In this document: piece by piece, positions 28,327 through 36,041 of the stretch
How positions within the stretch are numbered: the first letter of the stretch is position 1
How the letters are laid out: the number at the start of each line of letters is the position of its first letter
Assembly: GCF_963678165.1 (NCBI RefSeq)
Contig: NZ_OY782755.1
Coordinates: 310,001-374,000, forward strand
Origin: an uncultured Acetobacteroides sp.
Lineage (GTDB): Bacteria > Bacteroidota > Bacteroidia > Bacteroidales > ZOR0009
Direction of reading: 5' to 3'
DNA length: 64,000 bases
Notes under the pieces: generated by a model
What the model was told of the DNA's origin: nothing
Seen by the model: only the letters and a program-made list of their open reading frames with translations
The model's database searches: none
Made by a program: the position numbers and the translations under genes

Positions 28327-28611
28327 ATGATAAGCCTAAACCTTGAAAAATTGGTGAAGCTACGCGGCTACAGCAACGTGCTGGAGTTTACGCGCGCCAT
28401 TGGCATGCATCCAAGCCGCTACCGCGTGCTGATGAACAACCCCAAAACCATTAGCTACAAGCTGCTCGACCGCCTGTGCTGGGAGCTTCGCTGTACGCCC
28501 AACGAGCTGCTGGAGTGGGAGCCCGATGCGCACCAAGCAAAGGACGAGAACCATCCGCTCCGCCAGCTAATCGCCACCCGCGAGCTCCGAAAGCTGCAGC
28601 AGGCGGTCTAG
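28327..28611 (+). CDS. small HTH (Cro/CI-like) protein, possibly truncated by an amber codon
   Basis: A 94-residue protein from ATG 28327. NLEKLVKLRGYSNVLEFTRA and a following SRYRVLMNN ... ISYKLLDRLCWELRCTPNELLEW form the five-helix XRE/HTH_26 fold, so DNA binding is expected. The upstream in-frame ATG at 28258 lies within array-derived sequence and is less likely. After the TAG at 28609-28611 the same frame continues with NIDPSKVAKALELLQELEK and ends at 28677. Family members often have such a helical tail, so the TAG may be a nonsense mutation. Target genes are unknown. Confidence 0.75.
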   Translation: MISLNLEKLVKLRGYSNVLEFTRAIGMHPSRYRVLMNNPKTISYKLLDRLCWELRCTPNELLEWEPDAHQAKDENHPLRQLIATRELRKLQQAV

Positions 28612-29003
28612 AATATCGACCCCAGCAAGGTGGCCAAGGCGCTGGAACTGCTGCAGGAGCTGGAGAAGGGGGAGTAGGCGGGGGCTGTTGTAACGCCGTT
28701 TCGATACAACGGCTTTACAGCCAACAACCTCGTTTGAATAGCGTAGTTGCTGCTGCGCTTTTTCTTTTTTAGTATATCTCCCACGGATAAAAACGGAGGA
28801 GACGGTATGGCGTGCTACAAATCGGCAACCGCTACGCGGTAAAGCACGGCACGTAGAGGTTGCCCGACGGGCATTACGGCTTGTAGCCATCAACCAGCAT
28901 GCTCGAATTTACCGCATAGCGGTTAAACCCTGTTGGGCGAGGGGTACTGCCCATAGCCGTCATGCTAAGACCGAATTCAAAAGGATAAACGCCCAATAGC
29001 AGC
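28612..29003. other. intergenic region with possible reading-frame tail and short repeat
   Basis: The first 66 bp (28612-28677) form the in-frame extension of the HTH gene after its TAG. The rest holds no gene I can support. A 32-bp stretch at 28927-28958 (CCTGTTGGGCGAGGGGTACT onward) has a degenerate relative at 18839-18870. Confidence 0.4.
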
Positions 29004-29100
29004 ACGTAATCCCCTCCACGGGAGGGGTAGGGGTGGGTTAAGAACCTAAATGGATTTAAAAATATTGATTTAAAAGAGCCCCCCTCCAACGGAGACTTTC
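29004..29100. repeat. dispersed palindromic element, copy 2
   Basis: Starts CGTAATCCCCTCCACGGG with GAGGGGTAGGGGTGGGTTAA and ends in a weaker CCCCCCTCCAACGGAG arm. It belongs to the same family as the elements at 8226, 32811, 34800 and 45451. It immediately follows the end of the minus-strand membrane protein gene. Confidence 0.65.
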
Positions 29101-29104
29101 TCAT

Positions 29105-29602
29105 CTACCTCTTAGCGTTACGTAGTTTCTCTGATTCCTTCCACTTTTTGGTAATCCTTTTATCTACCAGCCGGTAGTATAAAAACGAGAAGGTAAGCGC
29201 AGCAACCCATAGCATGACAAGCTTTGCGTACCACCTTAACTTGCGCATCATACGATCCTTAAAGTCCACCTTCTCTCCTTTGTTTGTTAGGATAACATGC
29301 TCGTTCTTGGTGTTGAAAAGAACGTAGCATTCAAATTTTTCGCTGATCTCACCTTTATCTGTTATATCAAAAGCATATTCTACACCATCAATCTTAGCAT
29401 AAGCTATATCAGAAGATCCTCTACCGTGTGCAAAGTCTATATCTTTCACAAACTTTTCAACAAAGTAGTCCCTGTTTTTATAATCGCTTAGTCTCTTCAA
29501 TACAAAATCCATTTCGCATAACACAACAAATGTTGATCCTAGGCTTATAAATATGAGAACAAAAATAAAAATCTTACTTGCTGCCACCCAATTACCACTC
29601 AT
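29105..29602 (-). CDS. small two-helix membrane protein of unknown function
   Basis: 165 residues. An N-terminal membrane helix (about 9-28, KIFIFVLIFISLGSTFVVL) is followed by a soluble domain of about 90 residues with alternating beta strands (AYAKIDGVEYAFDITDKG, EKFECYVLF). A second helix (about 128-146) and a basic C-terminal tail end the protein. I recognise no family. The soluble domain would lie in the periplasm if both termini are cytoplasmic. The gene is somewhat AT-richer than the biotin genes next to it. Confidence 0.6.
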   Translation of the reverse strand: MSGNWVAASKIFIFVLIFISLGSTFVVLCEMDFVLKRLSDYKNRDYFVEKFVKDIDFAHGRGSSDIAYAKIDGVEYAFDITDKGEISEKFECYVLFNTKNEHVILTNKGEKVDFKDRMMRKLRWYAKLVMLWVAALTFSFLYYRLVDKRITKKWKESEKLRNAKR

Positions 29603-29797
29603 AACGATCGGTTATATTAAATTCATACTTAAATCAGCGATATCCCGCCCGTTGGCTGCGGGCATTTTTACGGTACTGCTGCACCAAAAGTAGTAAAAAA
29701 CGGGGCGTAGCCTACTTCTGCAGTTTTTAGCTTCTTAAGAGGCCAATGGCTGTCCAACAACATACTTTTGGGGGTGTTCGCGTGTTAGCGCGGCAGC

Positions 29798-29805
29798 TAT
29801 CTTTG
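29798..29805 (+). promoter_or_regulatory. candidate -7 promoter box upstream of bioB
   Basis: TATCTTTG is an exact TAnnTTTG match. A TTTG occurs at 29767-29770 but with a 27-nt gap, longer than usual. It lies 6 bp before the ATG of the small open frame preceding bioB. Confidence 0.45.
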
Positions 29806-29811
29806 CCGGCG

Positions 29812-30228
29812 ATGAACAGAATCCGCCAAGCATATCGTCCTACCCTTTGGTTTAAGCGCTGGTCGCGCCGTGCCGATGCCGCCTTTATGAGCCTCGGCAA
29901 GGTGGTGCACATCGGCAGCCTAAAGGTGGACATCTGCCGTATGGCTATGCTCAAGAGCGGGGTTATTGGCGTGGAGCGCATGCTGCTTCAGCTTATCAGC
30001 GGCAGCAACGACGAGGAGTTCGATCCGGACATCGCCGAGTGGGGGTGCGAGCAGGCGCTGGTCCCCGCTATCATCAGCTTACAGGTGCAACCAAAAGCGA
30101 TACCTGCTGCGGCATCGGCTGCTGTAGGTGTTCTTATACCATATTCTGATCCCACATTGAAAGGAGCAAGCGCCCTTTGGATGTGGGATTTTTCTTTTTG
30201 CAATCAACTAAAACGTACGATACGATGA
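29812..30228 (+). CDS. possible small leader protein before bioB
   Basis: Open frame starting MNRIRQAYRPTLWFKRWSRR. The core AAFMSLGKVVHIGSLKVDICR resembles short basic sequences with an aFxSLGk.V.IG.L pattern that I associate with Bacteroidota leader ORFs and with N-termini of some TonB-dependent receptors. This is a memory-based match only. The last 25 or so codons run through a terminator hairpin (30149-30189), so the true end may be earlier or frameshifted. It may be a translated regulatory leader of bioB; function unknown. Confidence 0.4.
   Translation: MNRIRQAYRPTLWFKRWSRRADAAFMSLGKVVHIGSLKVDICRMAMLKSGVIGVERMLLQLISGSNDEEFDPDIAEWGCEQALVPAIISLQVQPKAIPAAASAAVGVLIPYSDPTLKGASALWMWDFSFCNQLKRTIR
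30149..30198 (+). terminator. terminator hairpin between the leader ORF and bioB
   Basis: ATCCCACAT / ATGTGGGAT 9-bp perfect outer stem, inner AAAGG/CCTTT pairing, then TTTTCTTTTTG. It lies about 25 bp upstream of bioB. The position suggests either a terminator of the preceding short gene or an attenuator controlling entry into bioB. Confidence 0.75.
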
Positions 30229-31205
30229 TGACTTCGCAGGATGCCCTTGCGCTGAAGGAGCGCATTTTGAACGGCTACCAGATTACCGAGAATGAGGCTT
30301 TGGAGCTTGTAAGGATAGAGGATAAGGAGGTGCTCTACCAGCTGGCGGATGATATCCGTCGCCACTTTCTACGGAACGACTTTGAGATGTGCTCCATCAT
30401 CAACGCGCGCTCGGGCAAGTGCTCGGAGGACTGCAAGTGGTGCTCGCAGTCGGCCCACCACAACACCAACGTTGAGGTCTACCCGCTCATCTCGTCGCCG
30501 GTAGCGGTGGCCATGGCGCACAATAACGCTAGGCAGGGCGTGGCCAAGTTCTCGCTGGTAACCAGCGGGCGCACCCTTTCGCAGGCTGATGTGGATAAGT
30601 CGTGCGGTATCTACAACGATATCCGCAAGGAGGTGGATATCCACCTTTGCGCTTCCATGGGATTGCTCACCAAGGCGCAGCTGCAGCAGCTGGCCGAGGC
30701 AGGGGTGGAGCACTACCACTGCAACCTCGAGACGGCGCCATCGTTCTTCCCAACGCTCTGCACCACGCACACCGTCGAGGAGAAGATGCAGACCATCCGC
30801 TGGGCCAAGGAGGCTGGGCTGGGCATCTGCTCGGGCGGCATCATCGGCATGGGCGAAACCCAGGAGCAGCGCGTGGAGTTTGCCCTTACGCTTCGCGAAA
30901 TTGGGGCGCAGTCTATCCCTATCAACATCCTAAACCCTATCGAGGGTACCAAGTTGGCCGGCAAAACCCAAAAGCTTACCGAGGAGGAGATTCTTACCAC
31001 CTTCGCCATCTTCCGCGTAGTGAACCCAACGGCTAAGATCCGCTTTGCTGCCGGACGTCAGGAGATTGCCCACATCATGGACAAGGCCCTCCGCTGCGGC
31101 ATGAGCGCCGCACTTGTTGGCGACCTGCTCACCACCCTCGGCTCCAGCGTTGCAGAGGATGTGAAGATGCTGGAGGGGAATGGGTATAATATTGTGAGGA
31201 GTTAG
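30225..31205 (+). CDS. bioB: biotin synthase
   Basis: Radical SAM enzyme that inserts sulfur into dethiobiotin, the last step of biotin synthesis. About 326 residues from ATG 30225; a second ATG follows directly. An upstream in-frame ATG at 30177 lies in the terminator and is rejected. The CxxxCxxC cluster motif is Cys66, Cys70 and Cys73 in KCSEDCKWCSQS. Further family segments are NLETAPSFFPTLCTTHT, GGIIGMGET and FAAGRQEI. First gene of the biotin cluster; 265 bp with repeats separate it from bioA. Confidence 0.97.
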   Translation: MMTSQDALALKERILNGYQITENEALELVRIEDKEVLYQLADDIRRHFLRNDFEMCSIINARSGKCSEDCKWCSQSAHHNTNVEVYPLISSPVAVAMAHNNARQGVAKFSLVTSGRTLSQADVDKSCGIYNDIRKEVDIHLCASMGLLTKAQLQQLAEAGVEHYHCNLETAPSFFPTLCTTHTVEEKMQTIRWAKEAGLGICSGGIIGMGETQEQRVEFALTLREIGAQSIPINILNPIEGTKLAGKTQKLTEEEILTTFAIFRVVNPTAKIRFAAGRQEIAHIMDKALRCGMSAALVGDLLTTLGSSVAEDVKMLEGNGYNIVRS

Positions 31206-31250
31206 AGGAAGTTATTTCAGAAGTTAGAAGGAGTTAGAGGAAGATAATTT
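31206..31250 (+). repeat. AGTTAGA-type short repeat after bioB
   Basis: Directly after the bioB stop, GAGTTAGAGGAAGTT-type units repeat three times with small changes. They belong to the same class of short post-stop repeats seen after bioA, bioG and bioC. Confidence 0.5.
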
Positions 31251-31290
31251 GAATGATAAAGAAGTTGAAATTGGCAGTGCTTTTCTTCAT

Positions 31291-31396
31291 GGCGATTCCC
31301 CTCTTTGTTAAGGAGGGGTGCCCGAAGGGCGGGGAGGTTGCTTAATCAAACCACCCCCGGCTGCGCCGACCCCTCCTTGGAAAGGAGGGGAATCGC
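31291..31396. repeat. dispersed palindromic element, copy 3 (variant)
   Basis: GCGATTCCCCTC at the left and GAGGGGAATCGC at the right are perfect inverted ends, with GGAGGGGTGCCCGAAGGGCG and CACCCCCGGCTGCGCCG arms inside. It lies between bioB and bioA, where it would fold in the transcript. Confidence 0.75.
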
Positions 31397-31430
31397 TTCG
31401 ATCTCGCCTTACATATAACTTTTATCTCTT

Positions 31431-31464
31431 TTCTAACGTCTAACTACTAACATCTAAAGTCTAG
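31431..31464 (+). repeat. TCTAANN heptamer repeat before bioA
   Basis: Units TCTAACG, TCTAACT, ACTAACA, TCTAAAG and TCTAGAA run to 7 bp before the bioA ATG. Similar runs precede bioD and purD. Confidence 0.7.
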
Positions 31465-31470
31465 AAAAGA

Positions 31471-32754
31471 ATGACCACAGAACAGCTACTAGCATACGAC
31501 AGGGAGCACATCTGGCATCCCTACACATCGATGATCGACCCGCTGCCGGTGTACCTGGTGAAGAGGGCCGAAGGAGTAATCCTCGAGCTGGAGGATGGGC
31601 GTCAGCTTGTCGACGGCATGTCGAGCTGGTGGGCGGCTATTCATGGCTACAACCATCCGCACATCAACGCTGCCATAGAGCGGCAGCTAAAGGATATGTC
31701 GCACGTGATGTTTGGCGGCATAACGCATCGTCCAGCGGTGGAACTGGCAGCAAAGCTGGTGGGCATGACTCCCGAAGGGTTGGAACGCGTATTCTTCTCC
31801 GATTCGGGCTCAGTAGCCGTTGAGGTGGCTATCAAGATGGCGCTGCAGTACCAGAACGCAAGGGGCAAGTCGCAGAAGAACCAGCTGCTCACCATTCGTT
31901 CGGGCTACCACGGCGATACCTGGCACACCATGAGCGTATGCGACCCCGATGGTGGAATGCACACCATATGGAACGGGCGCTTGCCCATCCATCACTTTGT
32001 GGATGCGCCCAAGGTGCTCTTTGGCGAGGAGTGGAACCCTTCAGACCTAGATCAAATGCGCCAAACCCTAGAGCAGCATCACCAGCGAATTGGTGCGGTA
32101 ATACTAGAGCCAATAGTGCAGGGTGCTGGCGGAATGCGCTTCTACGCTCCCGAATACCTAAAAGGGGTGAAGAGCCTCTGCGAGGAGTTCGATGTGCTGC
32201 TGATTGCCGACGAGATTGCCACCGGTTTTGGTCGTAGCGGGAAACTTTTTGCCTGCGAGTGGGCTGGCATCACCCCCGATATCATGTGCTTGGGAAAGGC
32301 AATCACCGGAGGCTACATGAGCTTCGCGGCAACGCTGGCTACTGCCGAGGTGGCCGAGACCATCTCGAAGGGCACCCCCAGCGTGTTTATGCACGGTCCA
32401 ACCTTTATGGGCAATCCGTTAGCCTGCGCCGCTGCAAACGCATCGCTGGAGCTGATTCTGGATCATTCGCCGCTTCCAAAGGTTGCTGCAATAGAGGCGC
32501 AGCTAAAAAGGGAGCTGACACCCGCTCTGCAATTCGATAGCGTTGCCGATGTGCGCGTGCTTGGCGCAATCGGCGTTATCGAAATGAAAGAGCCGGTTGT
32601 AATGGCCGACATCCAGCGACGCTTTGTTGAGGAGGGTATTTGGGTTCGTCCATTTGGCAAGCTGGTGTACGTTATGCCGCCATTTGTTATCACGGAGGAT
32701 GAGCTGAGCAGGTTGACTTCGGGGCTGGTGAAGGTGGTTGGGGAATGTAAATAG
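31471..32754 (+). CDS. bioA: adenosylmethionine-8-amino-7-oxononanoate aminotransferase
   Basis: PLP-dependent class III aminotransferase that converts 8-amino-7-oxononanoate to 7,8-diaminononanoate with S-adenosylmethionine as amino donor. 427 residues, normal for BioA. Visible signatures include [16 protein letters not shown] at the N-terminus, [34 protein letters not shown], the [19 protein letters not shown] segment and [19 protein letters not shown]. The PLP lysine is in [13 protein letters not shown]. The stop codon lies at the start of a heptamer-like repeat. Confidence 0.97.
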   Translation: MTTEQLLAYDREHIWHPYTSMIDPLPVYLVKRAEGVILELEDGRQLVDGMSSWWAAIHGYNHPHINAAIERQLKDMSHVMFGGITHRPAVELAAKLVGMTPEGLERVFFSDSGSVAVEVAIKMALQYQNARGKSQKNQLLTIRSGYHGDTWHTMSVCDPDGGMHTIWNGRLPIHHFVDAPKVLFGEEWNPSDLDQMRQTLEQHHQRIGAVILEPIVQGAGGMRFYAPEYLKGVKSLCEEFDVLLIADEIATGFGRSGKLFACEWAGITPDIMCLGKAITGGYMSFAATLATAEVAETISKGTPSVFMHGPTFMGNPLACAAANASLELILDHSPLPKVAAIEAQLKRELTPALQFDSVADVRVLGAIGVIEMKEPVVMADIQRRFVEEGIWVRPFGKLVYVMPPFVITEDELSRLTSGLVKVVGECK

Positions 32755-32783
32755 GGAGTAGTGAATAGGGAGAAGTGAGTGAA
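32753..32783 (+). repeat. AGTGAAT-type heptamer repeat at the bioA stop
   Basis: Starting within the TAG stop, GGAGTAGTGAATAGGGAG is followed by AAGTGAGTGAAC. It resembles the runs at the ends of bioG and bioC. Confidence 0.55.
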
Positions 32784-32810
32784 CAGACAAATGCTTAATC
32801 AAGGCTCTTT

Positions 32811-32924
32811 ATCCTCCCGCCTTGGCGGGAGGTAGGGGTGGGTTAAGGGCGTTTCAACTTTAGATGTCTTCATTTATTTGAAAAGTAAACCCACCCCCTG
32901 CCCCCTCCCGAGGAGGGGATTACG
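32811..32924. repeat. dispersed palindromic element, copy 4
   Basis: ATCCTCCCGCCTTGGCGGGA and GGTAGGGGTGGGTT at the left are mirrored by AACCCACCCCCTGCCCCCT and CCCGAGGAGGGGATTACG at the right. About 114 bp, filling the bioA-bioF junction. Confidence 0.85.
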
Positions 32925-32960
32925 TAGAAGAAATAATCGAGGTACTGATAAGAAAGAAGA

Positions 32961-34124
32961 ATGACGAATTATCAAACCATACTATCCCAGCTCGAGCAAT
33001 CGGGGAATCTGCGCCAGCTGCGCAACACCCGTAGCGAGGGAAAGTACATCGTCCACGAGGGACGGCGCTACCTGAACCTCTCGTCGAACGACTACCTTGG
33101 CGTAGCGTGCGATTTTGAGCTGCAGCGAGAGTTCTTGGCAAGCGTTGACAATACCGCAGAGTTTCTCTTGGGCTCCACCTCGTCGCGGCTGCTTACGGGC
33201 AATGCGCCATCGTACACCGAGCTGGAGCAGAAGCTGGCAAGCCTCTTTGGGCGCGAGGCGGCGCTGGTGTTCAACAGCGGATACCATGCCAACATCGGAG
33301 TGCTGCCTGCGCTAACCTCGAAGGGCGATTTGATACTTGCCGATAAGCTGGTTCACGCCAGCATCATCGACGGGCTAAGGCTCTGCGAGGCCAAGTGGGA
33401 GCGCTACCGCCACAACGACTTGGAGCATCTCGAAAGGCTCATCATCAAGAATAGAAACGACTACAACCGCATATTCATCGTAACCGAATCGGTGTTCAGC
33501 ATGGATGGCGATGTGGCCGACCTACCAGCCCTATGCGACCTGAAGGAGCGGTACGGCGCAACGCTGTACGTCGACGAGGCGCACGCCTTTGGGGCGGTGG
33601 GTGCGCACGGGCTTGGGCTTTGCGAGGCAACCGGCACCACCCAGCGCATCGACCTTATCGTGGGAACCTTCGGCAAGGCCATCGCATCGCAGGGAGCTTA
33701 CCTTGTTGCCGATCGCGAGGTGGTAAGCTACCTGGTAAACACCATGCGCCCGCTGATATTCACCACGGCGCTGCCGCCCGTAAGCCTGCATTGGAGCCGC
33801 TTTGTGGTAGATGCGCTCGAAGGAATGGCGACGGATAGAGCTAAACTGATTGCTTTGGGTAACCTGCTGCGCTCGGAGCTGGAAAGGGTGGGCGCGGAGA
33901 CGCGCGGCTGCTCGCACATCGTGCCCATTGTGGCTGGCGAGAATCACGAAGCCATTCGTTTGGCTGAGCTGATGCAGCAGAACGGCTTCTGGGCGCTGCC
34001 CATCCGCTACCCCACCGTGCCCAAGGGCGAGGCGCGAATCCGCATATCGCTCCATCCGCAGATAACCGAAGACGAAGTAGCCGAAATCGTAAAGGTAGCC
34101 GAGCAATGGAAGCAAAATGGGTAG
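32961..34124 (+). CDS. bioF: 8-amino-7-oxononanoate synthase
   Basis: PLP enzyme of the alpha-oxoamine synthase family that joins pimeloyl-ACP and alanine. 387 residues. Clear landmarks are LNLSSNDYLGVACD, STSSRLLTGNAPSYTELEQKLA, VFNSGYHANIGVLPAL, VTESVFSMDGDVADLP and VDEAHAFGAVGAHGLG. The PLP lysine is in VGTFGKAIASQGAYL. Its 3' end overlaps bioG by 19 bp, so these two are tightly coupled, unlike most other members of the cluster. Confidence 0.97.
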   Translation: MTNYQTILSQLEQSGNLRQLRNTRSEGKYIVHEGRRYLNLSSNDYLGVACDFELQREFLASVDNTAEFLLGSTSSRLLTGNAPSYTELEQKLASLFGREAALVFNSGYHANIGVLPALTSKGDLILADKLVHASIIDGLRLCEAKWERYRHNDLEHLERLIIKNRNDYNRIFIVTESVFSMDGDVADLPALCDLKERYGATLYVDEAHAFGAVGAHGLGLCEATGTTQRIDLIVGTFGKAIASQGAYLVADREVVSYLVNTMRPLIFTTALPPVSLHWSRFVVDALEGMATDRAKLIALGNLLRSELERVGAETRGCSHIVPIVAGENHEAIRLAELMQQNGFWALPIRYPTVPKGEARIRISLHPQITEDEVAEIVKVAEQWKQNG

Positions 34125-34759
34125 TAAGGAATAGCCGCAAGTCGCTTATCCTCTTTTTCTGCGGATGGGGTTTCGACGAGCGCTGCATAAGGCACATCGG
34201 CAGCCAGTGGCACGATGTGGTGGCCGTGTACGACTACCGCTCGCTCGATTTCGATCAATCAGTTACCAACGAATACGACGAGGTTGAGGTGGTGGCCTGG
34301 TCGTTTGGCGTTTGGGCTGCAGGTTGGCTGATGGAGCAGGGTCTGCTGCGGGCCAATAGCGCCCGTGCCATCAACGGAACGCTGAACCCGGTAAGCGACA
34401 CGGAGGGAATCCCTACGGCCATATTCGGGGGAACGGTGGGTAACCTTACCGAGACCACCATGAAAAAGTTTACGATGCGCATCTGCGGCGGTGCCCGTGG
34501 CTACGCCGAGCTGTCGGAGCTGATGCCCCAGCGCTGCTTCGAGGAGCAGCGGGAGGAGCTAATCCTGCTGGGCGAGCACTTCCAACGATGGTCGCTGCCG
34601 AATAAGGATATCTGGTCGTCCGCCCTTATCTCCACCGATGATTTGATCTTCCCATACCAAAACCTGAAAAACCATTGGGGAGATAGGGCTACGACCATTG
34701 GCGGCGCTCACCTCTGCTTCGGGAAGGTGGAGTCGTGGAAGGAGATGATTGGGGAATAG
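34106..34759 (+). CDS. bioG: pimeloyl-ACP methyl ester esterase, BioG type (DUF452)
   Basis: Alpha/beta hydrolase that removes the methyl group from pimeloyl-ACP methyl ester, ending the disguised fatty acid stage. 217 residues, typical of BioG and shorter than BioH. The nucleophile Ser is in VVAWSFGVWAAG (near residue 67), the acid is probably in ALISTDDLIFPY and the His in IGGAHLCF near 205. N-terminal LILFFCGWGFDERC matches DUF452. Overlap with bioF and position before bioC support the assignment; no bioH, bioV or bioW is seen in the window. Confidence 0.92.
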   Translation: MEAKWVVRNSRKSLILFFCGWGFDERCIRHIGSQWHDVVAVYDYRSLDFDQSVTNEYDEVEVVAWSFGVWAAGWLMEQGLLRANSARAINGTLNPVSDTEGIPTAIFGGTVGNLTETTMKKFTMRICGGARGYAELSELMPQRCFEEQREELILLGEHFQRWSLPNKDIWSSALISTDDLIFPYQNLKNHWGDRATTIGGAHLCFGKVESWKEMIGE

Positions 34760-34776
34760 TGAGTAGTGAGTAGGAC
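34757..34776 (+). repeat. AGTGAGT-type heptamer repeat at the bioG stop
   Basis: TAGTGAGTAGTGAGTAGG begins with the stop codon itself. Two 7-8 bp units are visible, of the same class as those at the bioA and bioC stops. Confidence 0.5.
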
Positions 34777-34799
34777 AAACACCTAATCAAGTCTCCGTT

Positions 34800-34909
34800 A
34801 TCCTCCCGCTTAGGCGGGAGGTAGGGGTGGGTTAATGGCGCTAAAAGAGTAGCTGTCTGTTTGAGAGAAGAGAACCCACCCCCTGCCCCCTCCCAAGGAG
34901 GGGATAACG
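34800..34909. repeat. dispersed palindromic element, copy 5
   Basis: ATCCTCCCGCTTAGGCGGGA with GGTAGGGGTGGGTTAA at the left; AACCCACCCCCTGCCCCCT and CCCAAGGAGGGGATAACG at the right. It lies between bioG and bioC and is nearly the same sequence as copy 4. Confidence 0.85.
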
Positions 34910-34935
34910 CCGAAGTGCCTAGAGATAGTTGTGAG

Positions 34936-35130
34936 GCTTGCATCTGCAGATGCAACCCCTCCAAATGCATTTTTGATGCTTGCATCTGCAGATGCAAGGG
35001 CAAACCGGATGTTTTTGGTGCTTGCATCTGCAGATGCAAAGGCAAAAAATTCATTTTCGGTGGTGGAATGTGCACATGCAAGGGGTAAAAAAAGATTTTT
35101 GGAGGTGGAATGTGCACATGCATGCCTCCA
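34936..35130. repeat. 42-bp tandem array B with an 18-bp palindromic core
   Basis: About 4.6 copies of a 42-bp unit. The first three contain the perfect palindrome TTGCATCTGCAGATGCAA. The last two carry a changed core with TGTGCACATGCA. The spacer part (CCCCTCCAAATGCATTTTTG in the first copy) matches the spacer of array C. It fills the bioG-bioC junction, and each unit can form a cruciform or RNA hairpin. Confidence 0.92.
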
Positions 35131-35165
35131 GGCGGAATCGCTAACATGTAAAAATGGAAGAACCA

Positions 35166-35936
35166 ATGAATAAGAAAGCGGTACGAGATGGATTCACCGG
35201 GTGCTACGGCACCTACGCTACCGAGGCGGTGGTGCAGCAGGCGATTGCCCAACGCTTAGCCGCGCTACTCGATAAGCACGTAGGAGGTGTCATCAACCGC
35301 GCGGTTGAGGTGGGCTGCGGGTCGGGGTTTCTTACCCAGATGGTGCTGGAGCGCTTCCCCAAGGCGGCCTGGCTGCTTAACGATATCGCCCCATCGTCGA
35401 AGGGCTACGTTGACGAGGCTGCCCAGCGCTGCAATGCCGTAGATGCTACCTTCGAGCTGGGCGATGCCGAGGCTATGGAGCTTCCCAGCGGCATCGACCT
35501 CTTTGTCTCCTCGTCGGCGGTGCAGTGGTTTTCCGATTTGGAGGGCTTCCTGAAGCGTCTTTCCGAGGCGATGAGCGAAGGCGGAACCGTTGCCATCAGC
35601 ACCTTTGGTCCGCAAAACCTCCGCGAGGTTCGCGAGCTTACCGGAAGCGGATTATCCTACCTATCGCATGACGCGTTTCGTGCGGCTGTGAGTCGGTACT
35701 TCGATGTTGAGGAGTGCTTGGAGGATCGTACCTCCATCTACTTTGACGAGCCGGTTGAGGTGCTGCGCCACATCAAGCAAACGGGCGTAAACGGCGCCTT
35801 CCGCCAGTGCTGGACCAAGGGGAAGCTCGCCCGCTTTACCGAGGGCTACGAGGAGTTCCGTAGCGCTAACGGCTACCCGCTCACCTACCATCCGATGTAC
35901 GTGGTGGCGAGAAAGGGGGGAGGGAGTAGTGAATAG
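35166..35936 (+). CDS. bioC: malonyl-ACP O-methyltransferase
   Basis: SAM-dependent methyltransferase that caps malonyl-ACP so that fatty acid enzymes can build pimelate. About 256 residues from ATG 35166; another in-frame ATG at 35154 would add four residues. The SAM-binding loop AVEVGCGSGFLTQMVLERFP, the acidic LLNDIAPSS strand end and the SSSAVQWFSDLEGFLKRL segment typical of BioC are visible. The last codons overlap a heptamer repeat. Function is supported by its place among biotin genes. Confidence 0.94.
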   Translation: MNKKAVRDGFTGCYGTYATEAVVQQAIAQRLAALLDKHVGGVINRAVEVGCGSGFLTQMVLERFPKAAWLLNDIAPSSKGYVDEAAQRCNAVDATFELGDAEAMELPSGIDLFVSSSAVQWFSDLEGFLKRLSEAMSEGGTVAISTFGPQNLREVRELTGSGLSYLSHDAFRAAVSRYFDVEECLEDRTSIYFDEPVEVLRHIKQTGVNGAFRQCWTKGKLARFTEGYEEFRSANGYPLTYHPMYVVARKGGGSSE

Positions 35937-35952
35937 TGAATAGAGAGTAGGA
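35924..35952 (+). repeat. AGTGAAT heptamer repeat at the bioC stop
   Basis: GGAGTAGTGAATAGTGAATA repeats AGTGAAT across the stop codon and continues with GAGAGTAGG. The final Ser-Ser-Glu of BioC is encoded by the repeat. Confidence 0.6.
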
Positions 35953-35990
35953 ACTAAAATCCCTATCCTCTCTGTACCCCCGTACTAAAT

Positions 35991-36036
35991 TCTAATATCT
36001 AAAGTCTAGCGTCTAATGTCTAACATCTAAAGTCTA
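35991..36036 (+). repeat. TCTAANN heptamer repeat before bioD
   Basis: Six full 7-bp units in a row (TCTAATA, TCTAAAG, TCTAGCG, TCTAATG, TCTAACA, TCTAAAG), then TCTAT. The run ends 5 bp before the bioD ATG. It is the longest run of this family in the window. Confidence 0.8.
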
Positions 36037-36041
36037 TATAA

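Noticed and set aside
30149..30228. Biotin riboswitch or BirA operator upstream of bioB
   Set aside because: Only a terminator-like hairpin is visible; no known biotin riboswitch class exists to my knowledge, and no palindromic BirA-type operator was found.
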